This document shows, one piece after another, positions 11,401 to 21,154 of a stretch of DNA of 64,000 nucleotides (its first letter is position 1; every line of letters begins with the position of its first letter). The notes beneath the pieces were generated by a model. The model did not search any database and was not told where the DNA came from. It worked only from the letters and a program-made list of their open reading frames with translations. The translations under genes were made by a program, and so were the position numbers. The stretch is from positions 1,012,436 through 1,076,435 of the forward strand of contig CM036247.1 of assembly GCA_020698575.1 (NCBI GenBank), read 5' to 3'. Origin of the DNA: Bostrychus sinensis (lineage: Eukaryota > Chordata > Actinopteri > Gobiiformes > Eleotridae).

Positions 11401-12856
11401 TGACCCTGAATATAACTCCTGACCCTCAAATATAACTCCTGACCCTGAATATAACTCCTGACCCTGAATATAACTCCTGACCCTCAAATATAACTCCTGA
11501 CCCTGAATATAACTCCTGACCCTCAAATATAACTCCTGACCCTGAATATAACTCCTGACCCTCAAATATAACTCCTGACCCTGAATATAACTCCTGACCC
11601 TCAAATATAACTCCTGACCCTGAATATAACTCTGACCCTGAATATAACTCCTGACCCTGAATATAACTCCTGACCCTGAATATAACTCCTGACCCTCAAA
11701 TATAACTCCTGACCCTGAATATAACTCCTGACCCTCAAATATAACTCCTGACCCTGAATATAACTCCTGACCCTGAATATAACTCCTGACCCTGAATATA
11801 ACTCCTGACCCTCAAATATAACTCCTGACCCTGAATATAACTCTGACCCTGAATATAACTCTGACCCTGAATATAACTCCTGACCCTGAATATAACTCCA
11901 GCAGACAGAGGAGCAGAGGAGCAGAGGAGGAGCAGCTCAGTCTCATGGCTGCGTTGTTATTTTCTACAACAGCCTCAATACTTTTATCTCTACAGCTTCT
12001 GTTTTTAAACATAACTTACATAAAAGAACAGAGGGGGCGTGAAACTGTATTCATAAATAAAAAACAAAAACATAAACCCACAGAGATTAAACCAGGTCTG
12101 ACCTGAACTTGCCTTTAGAGTCTGAGCAAGTTCAGATGTTCAGTTTTGTTTTGTTTTTTTGTTTTGTTTTTTTTATTTACAGGTGCAGACTTACCTACAT
12201 GTAATACATAAGACCAACAAAACAATATTATGACTTACTAGGAACAAACAACATATAACAAATGTATATAATAATATGAATAGGAATATATATGCGGATA
12301 TGAATATGTATTGATGTAAAATAAATAAATAAATAAAGTTCAATTAAATAAATACAATTATAATAATGGCAAAACCAACAGAAGAGAAAAATAGCTAAAC
12401 TGAACACATAAGTAACTACAAACTAAAACACTTACAAAACACAAGTTTGACATGAACTAAACAGTAGGGAGTACAATGGGGTAGGGAAAGTATGCACGAA
12501 TTTGGAACAGAGTATGGTTGGAAAGTAAATTACTGATTGTTGAGATGTGTGAGAGGTAAATGTTATGGTTTTGAAGATGTACATGTGGCTTAATAGGTTA
12601 TTGTTATTGTTGTAGCTGCAGATGTTCAGTTTTTAATTTATTTACAAAAACTAGCATTATTAATAAAGTTAACTGCTCTCTAAAACATAATATTATACAC
12701 ATGTTTTATAATATTCTTATTAAAAACAGATGTTGCCCCTGTTTAAATTCATATTTCTGTGTTTACAGGCTGCTTAGCAAAGGCACAGTGAAATAATATG
12801 AGTTTTATAAATAAATACTCACAGAGCAAGAGCAGGACGCAGCTGCACAGAGCCAT
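5280..12856 (-). CDS. cd83: CD83-like Ig-domain membrane protein (gene span, five coding exons)
   Basis: Predicted type I membrane protein of the CD83 family, an Ig-superfamily surface molecule of dendritic cells and activated lymphocytes. Coding exons, in order: 12856-12823, 9509-9364, 7975-7752, 6027-5900, 5462-5280; all introns are GT-AG. The product has a signal peptide (starts MALCSCVLLLL), one V-type Ig domain with Cys43, WYK at 58-60 and a YLC cysteine at 114, plus an extra cysteine in TVSC that fits the TTSC of mammalian CD83. A G-strand RVRLSVSGCP matches the CD83 pattern VTGCP; a transmembrane helix and an acidic cytoplasmic tail follow. Predicted length is about 237 aa (human 205). 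The phases only work if one base in 7771-7782 is extra. Family assignment is from recalled motifs, not a search. Confidence 0.72.
5900..6027 (-). CDS. cd83: CD83-like exon 4: stalk and transmembrane helix
   Basis: The exon begins within the GCP motif and encodes an acidic stalk (EGTNETPEDAETD) and then a hydrophobic helix from CLLLGAVVV to IFLLSY; the donor is TAC|gtgagt. NET is a possible N-glycosylation site. The acceptor's pyrimidine tract is a short CTCTGTC repeat (plus-strand 6031-6075). Confidence 0.7.
6028..6077 (-). repeat. Short (AGAGGAC)n repeat forming the exon-4 acceptor tract
   Basis: Plus-strand GAGGACAGAGGACAG repeats read as TCTGTCC pyrimidine repeats in the transcript and end exactly at the CAG acceptor. 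Confidence 0.8.
6228..6661. mobile_element. Non-autonomous hAT-like element (TAGGGCTGCA termini)
   Basis: The ends are inverted copies TAGGGCTGCA...TGCAGCCCTA with ATATCGC/TATCGCA-rich subterminal sequence, a common fish element type. No transposase frame is present. A second, reversed copy abuts the N gap (22968-23364) and a partial copy lies at 43745-43965. It sits in intron 3 of the CD83-like gene. Confidence 0.8.
6667..7346. mobile_element. Non-autonomous DNA transposon (TACCGTATTTTCCGGAC termini)
   Basis: Inverted termini TACCGTATTTTCCGGAC and GTCCGGAAAATACAGTA bound about 680 bp. No transposase. A shorter relative is at 53770-54221. It lies five bases after the previous element within CD83-like intron 3. 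Confidence 0.82.
7390..7690. mobile_element. Degraded hAT-like fragment
   Basis: The segment around 7600-7690 (CTGTCAGAAAAGCAGGCTCTG, ATATCACAAAACTATCG) resembles the partial copy near 43780-43850. The ends are not clear. Confidence 0.4.
7752..7975 (-). CDS. cd83: CD83-like exon 3: C-terminal half of Ig domain, apparent frameshift
   Basis: Begins EGGASRLTG in phase 0 and encodes the C'-to-G strands, including TVSCSHRGVYLCYL. Read straight through, the frame ends RPPLRLR and cannot join exon 4. Skipping one base in the G-rich stretch at 7771-7782 gives GRVRLSVSG|CP, which both matches the family's G strand and fixes the phase. I infer one extra base, either an assembly error or a real allele. 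Confidence 0.68.
7771..7782 (-). other. Apparent 1-bp insertion in CD83-like exon 3
   Basis: The plus-strand run GCGCCCCTCCCT is homopolymer-rich. The frame before it (YLCYLAAPVGQQEQ) and the frame after it (RVRLSVSG) differ by one base. Confidence 0.6.
8172..8254 (+). repeat. 11-bp satellite (CTGGTTTAGTC), locus 2
   Basis: About seven copies of TCCTGGTTTAG in CD83-like intron 2. Same family as locus 1, TC variant. Confidence 0.88.
8255..9363. other. Remainder of CD83-like intron 2
   Basis: No exon recognised. The AT-rich stretch 8520-9150 may be an old transposon. A 131-codon minus-strand frame over 8821-9216 has no recognisable motif and is probably chance. Confidence 0.4.
9364..9509 (-). 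CDS. cd83: CD83-like exon 2: signal-peptide end and Ig N-terminal half
   Basis: Encodes SVVQLWMVAAAEERSG, then the A to C strands with LRC (Cys43) and YTAVRWYK, ending AAG|gtaaac in phase 0. NET at residue 36 is a possible glycosylation site. The acceptor is CTCTCTGCAG. Ending at WYK fits the CD83 exon structure, in which the Ig domain is split in the C strand. Confidence 0.7.
9564..11900. repeat. 18/19-bp minisatellite (TATAACTCCTGACCCTGAA), about 2.3 kb
   Basis: More than 120 copies of TATAACTC(C)TGACCCTGAA with CTCAAA and 18-base (single C) variants. Blocks of the same variant order recur, for example around 10250-10570 and 11180-11400, which indicates higher-order duplication. It starts about 55 bp upstream of the exon-2 acceptor and fills most of intron 1. 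Minus-strand frames rich in GVIFRVRSYI are artefacts. Confidence 0.95.
11901..12822. other. 5' part of CD83-like intron 1
   Basis: AT-rich sequence with a T-rich run at 12145-12180 and TAAA repeats at 12320-12340. No exon recognised. Confidence 0.5.
12823..12856 (-). CDS. cd83: CD83-like exon 1: start codon and signal peptide
   Basis: The ATG at 12856 opens MALCSCVLLLL, a short hydrophobic leader, and ends T|gtgagt in phase 1, which joins exon 2 (CT GTG) in frame. The sequence upstream (12857-12910) is a GC-rich probable 5' UTR. Confidence 0.65.
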
Positions 12857-13604
12857 TTGTCACGGAGCGCGCGCACAGAGCTGGACACCTGAGGAAGACT
12901 GAGCTGGATGTGACTCTAACTCCTGACTAACTCCTGACTAAAACCTGACTAAAACCTGACTAATTCAGTTTCACTTCAGACCAAACCACGCAGCTGTGTT
13001 TTTCCTTTTGTCTCTGTGCGCCACACTGCCCTCTGCTGGTCTCTGCTGGTTTCCATTTCCACAGAAACCGACTTAGTTCTTTGTAAATCCATCTGTTATT
13101 TCTCAGGATACGTGACGCTGTAATATTATATTCATAAATGTAAATAAAAAAACACAAAAGTCCTGTGTAAAAGTCTGACCTACAGTTATTTTTAACAAAT
13201 GTCAAGTCAGGTTATTTCTATCAGAATCAGGATTTCTTTATTTTATCTCCGAGGGGAAATTCTTCTTTGTTACAGACCTGCGACCCAACAAAGAACTGGA
13301 AAGACTTAAAATAAAAATTTAGAACATTAATAAAAATCGAATAAATATCAAAAGCTCAAAACCCCAGATGTTTCTAAAATACCTTAATAAAAATCAACAA
13401 CACTTAAAAAAAAAAAACTTATAAGGAATAATATAGGCCTAATAAAATCTTATACATTTGTATTGTAAATAAATACATTTAAAGAAGAAGAAATATTCAC
13501 ACCAAACCTGAGGTGGCGCTAACGCACGCCTCAGCGCACAGAGCACAACACCAGAGAAGAAGAAGCGCCTCCGCCGTGGACGCGATCTGTCCCAGGACAA
13601 CAAC

Positions 13605-13638
13605 ATGCGCCCCCTGCAGCTGCTCACGGCTCTGTCAG
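13605..13638 (+). CDS. Candidate first coding exon of an unidentified plus-strand gene
   Basis: ATG opens MRPLQLLTALS, a plausible signal peptide, and ends at TCAG|gtgagc. It lies about 750 bp from the divergent CD83-like start. Three further tandem donors follow at 11-base steps; these would give phases 1, 0, 2 and 1. The second donor would give phase 0, compatible with plekho1 exon 2, but the hydrophobic sequence is unlike known PLEKHO1 N-termini. The partner exon is not established. Confidence 0.3.
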
Positions 13639-13676
13639 GTGAGCGTCAGGTGAGCGTCAGGTGAGCGTCAGGTGAG
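13635..13676 (+). repeat. Tandem splice-donor repeat (GTGAGCGTCAG)x3-4
   Basis: Four copies of CAGGTGAG at 11-base spacing; GT dinucleotides at 13639, 13650, 13661 and 13672. Each is a strong match to the U1 donor consensus. Confidence 0.85.
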
Positions 13677-13687
13677 TCCGTACAGAC

Positions 13688-13792
13688 CCGGTGTCCTGTC
13701 GGGATGTGCTCCCCTCGAAAACTACGACCCACCCCCGACTGTGGTTAAGGGTAACTTATTAAACGGGGCAGCACATCTCGACAGAACACCGG
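13688..13792. mobile_element. 105-bp palindromic MITE-like element
   Basis: The termini CCGGTGTCCTGTCGG and its inverted partner near 13779-13792 pair over about 27 bases with two mismatches and one gap. The short unique centre contains no gene. Confidence 0.65.
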
Positions 13793-14045
13793 CGGTGCAT
13801 TTTCTGATTGGATACTTTCATGTTCATTTAAAGTGATCCGTTTTTGCTTCACGAACCTAAGATTACACGTTCTCCTTTAGAAACAAAACGGCCCCAAAAA
13901 ACAAAACAAATTAAAACAAAAAGTGAAAAAAAAAAGTCCTTGGTTGGAAACTCCCCAGAATCCCAGCGCAGAGAAAACAAAACCAACTTCTGCCTTCACT
14001 GAAAGTCAGGGGATTCCCACAGAACACAGTCAGTACACGGGAAAT

Positions 14046-14102
14046 ACACAGTGCACAGTAAGTACACAGTAAGTACACAGTAAGTACACAGTAAGTACAC
14101 AC
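14046..14102. repeat. 11-bp repeat (AGTACACAGTA)
   Basis: Four to five copies of ACAGTAAGTAC, each of which also resembles a splice donor (CA|GTAAGT). Confidence 0.8.
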
Positions 14103-14242
14103 AACACGTGACTAAAAGGTGTCAATATTTTGGTTTTCTAAAAAGGAGTGTGGGTGGAAATAATGAGACAGTTTTACATTTAACTTTTACTTTTGGCAGC
14201 TGTGTTTTTCTGAACTGAGATCAGGTCTCAAAAATATAAAGC

Positions 14243-14650
14243 AGAGGTGGAATGTATCGAAGTAAAAGTATTTAGTTACTTTACTTAAATACAATTTCCA
14301 TGTATCTGTACTTTACTTGAGGGGTACTTTTACTTTTACTCCACTACATTTCTGAGTTGGTGTGAAGTACAAAGTATTTTTAGTTTTAGTTTAAAATCCT
14401 GTGTTTTTGTCATGGCCTCAGTGTACACACGCAGTACTTAAATATAACAGATGCAGTAAAGTAGTACTGCTTTAGAAACATCAGAATAATAAGTAAAAAG
14501 TCTTAAAAAGGTCTTAAATTTGACGACCGTGGAGCTGGCCTGCAGATGGATTTGTGAATGACGTTTCCTGGACGCTCAGATGCTGCAGCGCAGTGCTGTA
14601 AGTGTAAGTACTCTAATGTGCCATTTAAGTAAAAGAAATCTGCTTTAGCA
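14243..14650. mobile_element. Dispersed repeat fragment (AGAGGTGGAATGTA...AAGTAAAAGTA)
   Basis: Similar pieces occur at 2550-2640 and 48060-48140, all with the AGTAAAAGTA / ACTTTTACTT theme. This suggests an old dispersed element; the ends are unclear. Confidence 0.4.
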
Positions 14651-15140
14651 TTTCATCTAATTAATCCAATTTAAAGCTCCTGTAAGCAGCAGCGCTCCTA
14701 CTGGTTATAAACGGTACTGCAGTCTAAACCAACACAAAAAATGTAAACAAAAATAACTTGGCCTTTATGTAAAATATATTTTTAATTGTTAATACCTCAG
14801 CTGTACCATTGTTCTCAGTAAAACTAATGTTAGATTTAAACTAATGTTAGATTTAAACATGTTTACCTCACATCTGGGACACATGTGGCTCATTTTGATG
14901 AAATATAAAAATATAAACTGCTCATAGCTCCTTTAACGTTTAGTGATTGAAACATGCATCACAGTTCTGCAGAAACAAGCAGCAAACACGTTTCAGGAGG
15001 TCATCACTGTTCTGTATGAAGATTAAATTCACTTTAATGCAAAAATAAGACTGAGTTGTAATGAAAGACATTTCCAGTTTTGATCCCAGAGCTCTTCACG
15101 ATGTCCTTCCTCTCCGCGTGTGCGGCCCAGGCTGCATGTA

Positions 15141-15210
15141 GTCTATTAAACAAATGAACAACACTTAGAGATAGTTTTATCTCTAAGTGTTGTTCATTTG
15201 TTTAATAGAC
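15141..15210. repeat. Perfect 33-bp inverted repeat with 4-base loop
   Basis: The arm at 15141-15173 (begins GTCTATTAAACAAATG) is exactly complementary to 15178-15210 with loop GTTT. No mismatch. The stem is too long and not GC-rich enough for a typical terminator; it is a foldback element or an amplification artefact. Confidence 0.95.
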
Positions 15211-15589
15211 TTTTTATTTACAGATTAGTGTTTAGTAAGATTTACTTTCCACTCTTTATTTAAAGTGAGTTATGCACCACTGATATATAATTACTGTGAT
15301 TTTTAAAGGGGCATTCCCAGTTAAATCCATGCCCTTTAGTTTAAGTAAGTGATATATCTGCACAGTAACTTTGGTGTATATTTGTATTTGACATGCTCTG
15401 AACACATTTTAAGAAAGGTGTAGGTTAAAGGCAAAACATACACATTTTTATTACATTTAACTAATTGTATGATTAACTTAACAACACAAAAATATCGTTA
15501 AGAGAAAAAATAATCAATAGACTAAGCGAAAAAATAACTGTTAGGCTAATTGATTAATAAAAAAATAGAAAAATAATTGTTAGTTGCAG

Positions 15590-15760
15590 CTCTAGTCTGA
15601 TTCCTGTTCAACCCAGTGCATCCTGCCGTTGTGTCCTCGGGCAAGACACTTCACTTACTGTGCATGGCCTACTCCAGTCACCGTTTGTGCCAAATCTCTG
15701 ACGTAAGGGAGCAGCCAAAGGAACAAAAATCAGCTTTAAGTCCTGTAAGCCCTGAAATAA
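15590..15760. mobile_element. Dispersed fish repeat fragment
   Basis: Contains GTCCTCGGGCAAGACACTTC, a phrase I recognise as widespread in fish interspersed repeats. The full element is not delimited. Confidence 0.45.
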
Positions 15761-16689
15761 TCACGAACAGCGAAGCACTCACTGTTTAACTATTCATTAA
15801 AAACTTCTGTATGTGGCATTAAAATGAGTCGTATCCTGGTGATTTCCAGTCAGTAAGAGAAAGCCAGGGCAGCCCAAAGGAAAGGTGTGAAGGTAATTCA
15901 GTAAAACCACTGTCTCTAGCTTTCCACTCATGCTTTTAGTTTTTAGATTTTGTACTTTTGTAAAAAATCCCACTAATCCATAAACCCTCCCTTCTTCTCT
16001 GTGCCATTGCATTAAAAAGGAATTAAAATGGTCCTACATCTGACTTTCACCATTTTCATTCTTTAAATGGTATTCCATAAAGTGAGCTAACCCGATAAGC
16101 CTGAATTTATTTCTCATTTCCTTCTCATTTATTGCTGATTTTTGACCCTGCAGCAGCTTCATATGAGTCTGATTAATCTGAGCTTTTACACCTGGCCCAG
16201 AGCAGTTTTAAGGTCAGTAAAAGCAGGTTTGTTGCAACTTAAAGCAGAACTCAGTAGCTTTTCTTGTCTCAGTCCGTTGTTTGTTCCTCATGTTCCTCTC
16301 TGTGATAAACACAAGCCCAGGCTCGGCTTTACTCTTCTTTTCTCCTCCTTTTATCCAGGCAGAGTTTTTCTTCTGCCATGAAAAGTGACTAATAAACCGT
16401 TTTCTATCTCAGGCTCCCGCGGTCTGCAGTCTGGGCCTGGACCTCCAGAAGCTTTGATCCGGACCCCAAAGTCATTTTCATAATGCTCACATATTTTACA
16501 AATAGCTGGATATTACCTGCATTTTGTTTTTGAACAGGCGCGACTAAGACGCGAGGGGTCCTTGTGGGTCACTACAGTTACAGAGGACACTGATCTGACT
16601 GAGACAGCAACGATTTAAATGAGCGACAAAGAGCTGAAAACTGCTAAAATAAAAGCGAACTCCAGCGCAGATTTACACCGCGAGAGTTC

Positions 16690-17716
16690 GGAGGCAGCTG
16701 CTTTTATCTGAACAACTCTGTGTGGAGCTCACGAGACCGATGTCCCGACTTTAGAACAACTCTGTGTGGAGCTCACGAGACCGATGTCCCGACTTTAGAA
16801 CAGCTCTGTGTGGAGCTCACGAGACCGATGTCCCGACTTTAGAACAGCTCTGTGTGGAGCTCAGGAGACCGATGTCCTGACTTTAGAACAGCTCTGTGTG
16901 GAGCTCACGAGACCGATGTCCTGACTTTAGAACAGCTCTGTGTGGAGCTCACGAGACTGATGTCCTGACTTTAGAACAGCTCTGTGATGAGCTCACGAGA
17001 CCGATGTCCTGACTTTAGAACAGCTCTGTGTGGAGCTCACGAGACTGATGTCCTGACTTTAGAACAGCTCTGTGATGAGCTCACGAGACTGATGTCCAGA
17101 CTTTAGAACAGCTCTGTGATGAGCTCACGAGACCGATGTCCCGACTTTAGAACAGCTCTGTGTGGAGCTCACGAGACCGATGTCCCGACTTTAGAACAAC
17201 TCTGTGTGGAGCTCACGAGACCGATGTCCTGACTTTAGAACAGCTCTGTGTGGAGCTCAGGAGACCGATGTCCAGACTTTAGAACAACTCTGTGTGGAGC
17301 TCACGAGACCGATGTCCTGACTTTAGAACAGCTCTGTGTGGAGCTCACGAGACCGATGTCCTGACTTTAGAACAGCTCTGTGTGGAGCTCAGGAGACCGA
17401 TGTCCAGACTTTAGAACAACTCTGTGTGGAGCTCACGAGACCGATGTCCCGACTTTAGAACAGCTCTGTGTGGAGCTCACGAGACCGATGTCCCGACTTT
17501 AGAACAGCTCTGTGTGGAGCTCACGAGACCGATGTCCCGACTTTAGAACAGCTCTGTGTGGAGCTCACGAGACCGATGTCCTGACTTTAGAACAGCTCTG
17601 TGTGGAGCTCACGAGACCGATGTCCTGACTTTAGAACAGCTCTGTGTGGAGCTCAGGAGACCGATGTCCTGACTTTAGAACAGCTCTGTGTGGAGCTCAG
17701 GAGACCGATGTCCTGA
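16690..17716. repeat. 44-bp minisatellite, about 23 copies
   Basis: Unit of about 44 bases with GAGCTCACGAGACCGATG, TCCTGACTTTAG and AACAGCTCTGTG. Variants are CAGGAGACC for CACGAGACC and GTGATG for GTGTGG. Every unit carries a GACTTTAG segment resembling a 3' splice site; the last unit, with TTCAG, borders the candidate exon at 17723. Confidence 0.93.
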
Positions 17717-17722
17717 CTTCAG

Positions 17723-17832
17723 AGCCTCTTCACACTGGGCTGAAGTTATCACCGAGCCAGGACTATACCAGTTTTCAAATATGGACTGTTCTTTTGTGTC
17801 AGGGTTAAAAGATTCTGCTGAAGACATCTGTG
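17723..17832 (+). CDS. Candidate internal exon, unidentified
   Basis: Flanked by GACTTCAG and TGTG|gtgagt. Only one frame is open through it (entry phase 2, exit phase 1), giving a natural-looking segment that includes HWAEVITEPGLYQF and SGLKDSAEDIC. It would join the third tandem donor of the 13605 exon. I do not recognise the family, and it does not join the 19568 exon in phase. Confidence 0.25.
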
Positions 17833-18190
17833 GTGAGTTTTGGAAACATTTATCTGCCCTGGCGCTACTTCTTTAGCTTTTGTTTTTAGCATCGAGGGGT
17901 GAATGGACTGAGTTTCTTAGCATATTAATTAGCCGCTAATATGTGCATTTATCCAGTATTATTACTGCACTCCTCTGCATTGTTCGCATTCATAATAAAT
18001 ATATTTAAAACTGTGTTACTGAGCCTGGAGGACAGTGGCAGTCTTTATAAATCCATCTGTCTCCAATCTGATCTGAGTCTGACACAGTTCAAACATCAGC
18101 TGCTGTTAAAGTGGAAATAATAAATGTTCCTCTCACAGAAAGAAGTATTGTGCATGTTTTAGTAGCCCAGATTAAATACATACATAATTT

Positions 18191-18379
18191 ATGCAAAATA
18201 AGGCAAAAACAGTCGTTTCTCAGAAGGTACAGTGTCTACAAGCAACCAGTTCTATCTGAAAGCTGCACATTCAATACATTCATTTTAATATGGCTCGAGT
18301 TTTGACATAAAATGTTTTGTTTTTATTTGCAGAAATCTCTCTCTTGGAAGTGGACAAAATGCATGCATGTAGAGAAATG
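18191..18379. repeat. Left arm of 189-bp inverted repeat
   Basis: Pairs with 18694-18882 over 189 bases with three mismatches, all near the outer end (18202-18220). The 314-bp spacer itself contains a smaller palindrome around GACACATGAAGACAAC. No frame spans it. Confidence 0.93.
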
Positions 18380-18693
18380 GAGACACATGAAGACAACAGA
18401 AGACTGTTGTTGTTGTCTTCCTGTGTCTCCTGTTGTCTTCATGTGTCCTGAGTCAGGTTTCATTAAAAGGATAAATATACACTGGTCTACAAATGTTTGG
18501 ACTGGATCTGCTTCTGAGATAAAAGCGGCTAAATCTCATTTATTTTGATGAACTGTAAATCAGTGATAACTGTGCTGGTTAGCTATGTATTCAAGATATT
18601 TAATGATATTGTTTCACATTAAAATCAGATCTGTTTATGCAATAGATTTAGGCATTTTTGCTTAAAAATAATATTTATATTTTGAAAATATTT

Positions 18694-18882
18694 CATTTCT
18701 CTACATGCATGCATTTTGTCCACTTCCAAGAGAGAGATTTCTGCAAATAAAAACAAAACATTTTATGTCAAAACTCGAGCCATATTAAAATGAATGTATT
18801 GAATGTGCAGCTTTCAGATAGAACTGGTTGCTTGTAGACACTGTACCTTCTGATAAATGACTGTTTTTGACTTATTTTGCAT
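18694..18882. repeat. Right arm of 189-bp inverted repeat
   Basis: Reverse complement of 18191-18379. Its outer end is followed within eight bases by another transposon-like element starting at 18890. Confidence 0.93.
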
Positions 18883-18889
18883 TAATTTC

Positions 18890-19283
18890 TTGCCTGGAGA
18901 TTCCAGCCTCACCACTGTACCAGCGATGAGTCTGGTCGCTTTAGAATCAATTCGATTTCTAGGGCGGAGCAAACCCGAGTTAACGGACAGCGGAGTTAGC
19001 CAATCAGAAAATGGCGGACGTGATGTTAAAAGCGACAAGAAAGTGAGAAAGTAAACAAACGTGAGAGTGAAGCCACGAGGGAGGAACGAGGAGTTATTTC
19101 AACATTACTGTACCGTACGCTGAGTGAAACTAACTCTCAGTGACGCTGCTCGCGAAGAACACGTGACTTAAATAAACCAATCAAAATGCACGGCACGGTT
19201 TGGATCTGAGTAAACCACTGCTGACCAGACTGAGATTTCTCTGTAGAATAACACAGAGACATCAGTCTGGAGTTTCCAGGCAA
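18890..19283. mobile_element. Non-autonomous element with TTGCCTGGA termini
   Basis: TTGCCTGGAGATTCCAG at the left and CTGGAGTTTCCAGGCAA at the right are inverted copies with two mismatches. The interior contains CCAATCAGAAAATGGCGG, which resembles a YY1-type promoter element, but no gene. Confidence 0.7.
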
Positions 19284-19567
19284 ATAAATTTCCTGTTTTG
19301 ACCCAATACTGTTTCTTGGAAACTAAAGCCCACTGCACTTCTCACTTACTTTTTCTTTATTAGTGACCTAATCCAAGAAAAATGTCACTACTTTTGTTCC
19401 AGAAGCATTTTGCTGTAGAGCAGTGATATTTAAGGCTTAAGCAGTGAGAACGGACGATGTTTTGGACAAAAACCTTCAGTTTGACAGCGACCTGACCATG
19501 AGGATGTTAAAACTTTTTTTTTTTTACAAAAGTAATTTAAAATTAATTTTCTTTTTCTTTTTTTCAG

Positions 19568-19652
19568 GATGATTTCGAGTCTGAACACAGAATTTTCTTC
19601 ACGCACTCTCCATGCAACGAACTGAGGGCTCCTGAAGACTCCGCTGCTCAGG
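19568..19652 (+). CDS. Candidate internal exon, unidentified
   Basis: Strong acceptor (long T/C tract then TTTTTTTCAG) and donor CAGG|gtgagc. Only frame 0 is open, giving DDFESEHRIFFTHSPC and a further 12 residues, exiting in phase 1. It cannot precede plekho1 exon 2, which needs phase 0. Family not recognised. Confidence 0.3.
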
Positions 19653-19818
19653 GTGAGCCGTGCCTTTCACCGCAGCAGAGCTACAGCCTTCGTTTTTATG
19701 GTTTCAGAGAAAATTCATCTGTAACAGCCTCTAGTTTGGACTCAGGAGACGTTTCTGTGAGAAATTTGACTTCAGCTTAGACAGCGACAGCGAGAACAAT
19801 CCACAGCTGTACAGTTAT

Positions 19819-20123
19819 ACGGTTTAATATGGTTTAATATGGTTTAATATGGTTTAATATGGTTTAATATGGTTTAATACGGTTTAATATGGTTTAATAT
19901 GGTTTAATACGGTTTAATATGGTTTAATATGGTTTAATATGGTTTAATACGGTTTAATACGGTTTAATACGGTTTAATACGGTTTAATATGGTTTAATAT
20001 GGTTTAATACGGTTTAATACGGTTTAATATGGTTTAATATGGTTTAATATGGTTTAATACGGTTTAATATGGTTTAATACGGTTTAATATGGTTTAATAC
20101 GGTTTAATACGGTTTAATACGGT
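19819..20123. repeat. 10-bp minisatellite (GGTTTAATAT/GGTTTAATAC)
   Basis: About 30 units of GGTTTAATAY. The order of T and C variants is irregular. Confidence 0.93.
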
Positions 20124-20262
20124 GAAGCCCACAGAGGACAGGAGCAGCTGAGCTAACGTTAGCTCGGTCTCTCTCTGAAGCATAAACCAGTTTAGATCCG
20201 GGGCTGCAGGACTTGTTGTGAGATTTTACTGAGCCCACGCCGGCTCCTGGAACAGCAGAGAC

Positions 20263-20268
20263 CACAGT

Positions 20269-20306
<38 letters not shown>

Positions 20307-20322
20307 CAGTCTCAGTCTCAGT

Positions 20323-20353
<31 letters not shown>

Positions 20354-20370
20354 TCAGTCTCAGTCTCAGT

Positions 20371-20401
<31 letters not shown>

Positions 20402-20442
20402 TCAGTCTCAGTCCCAGTCCCAGTCTCAGTCCCAGTCCCAGT

Positions 20443-20473
<31 letters not shown>

Positions 20474-20514
20474 TCAGTCTCAGTCCCAGTCCCAGTCCCA
20501 GTCCCAGTCCAGTT
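20263..20514. repeat. Hexanucleotide repeat (CCCAGT/CTCAGT)
   Basis: About 40 CCCAGT units with CTCAGT variants in clusters of up to four. Confidence 0.93.
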
Positions 20515-20921
20515 CTAAACTTGGGTTAAAGTTCTACTTCTCCCTCCGTCTGCGTCAGATCTGTGGGTTTAGAGAAAGGCGCAGTTTCCAGAGAGAAAGC
20601 TCAAATTTTGACTTTTTTCTGTGTAATACTGACAAATGGTGCTGTCAAACGTACATTAACCCTTCACACAGATATTAACAAAGCAGATTAATTATGAATT
20701 TGAAAAAAACGCAATGTCATGCACTTTAAGGGTGTTCTCTGAATCCCATGACTTTAACTTTTCTCATGTTTCCCAGGATCCTCTGCCTCTGTCCGGGTCA
20801 GATGCGTTTTACTCTAAACCTGCACCTTTTACAACAAATCATTTATTTTATTAGAGAATGTAATGTATGTGTTATTATATCAGGGATGGAATGATATCCA
20901 AGTCTCACAGCACAGTGTTGC

Positions 20922-21014
20922 TCGGGTCTCAGGCAGGGGCCCTCGGGTCTCAGGCAGGGGCCCTCGGGTCTCAGGCAGGGGCCCTCGGGTCTCAGGCAGG
21001 GGCCCTCGGGTCTA
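20922..21014. repeat. 20-21-bp repeat (CTCGGGTCTCAGGCAGGGGCC)
   Basis: Four and a partial fifth nearly identical units. Confidence 0.9.
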
Positions 21015-21154
21015 ACAGAACAAATGGAGACCGGGACAGAGAGGAAATGGGTGAAAGTGAAATGTGACCACAGTTTATTAACTTTTAGTGCATTATTTAC
21101 TAATCTTTTAAATGCTTTGCTACAGAAAACAGCCCTGAGTCTAAATATTTGTCC

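Noticed and set aside
9561..11604. Long minus-strand frames rich in GVIFRVRSYIQGQELY
   Set aside because: Pure products of the 18/19-bp minisatellite; all three frames give the same peptide phases.
16690..17716. CRISPR-like or gene-coding repeat array
   Set aside because: The units are repeated in full with point variants only; no spacers and no continuous frame.
18990..19060. First exon or promoter (CCAATCAGAAAATGGCGG)
   Set aside because: The motif lies inside an element with inverted ends (18890-19283) and the frame stops after eleven codons, so it is probably carried by the transposon.
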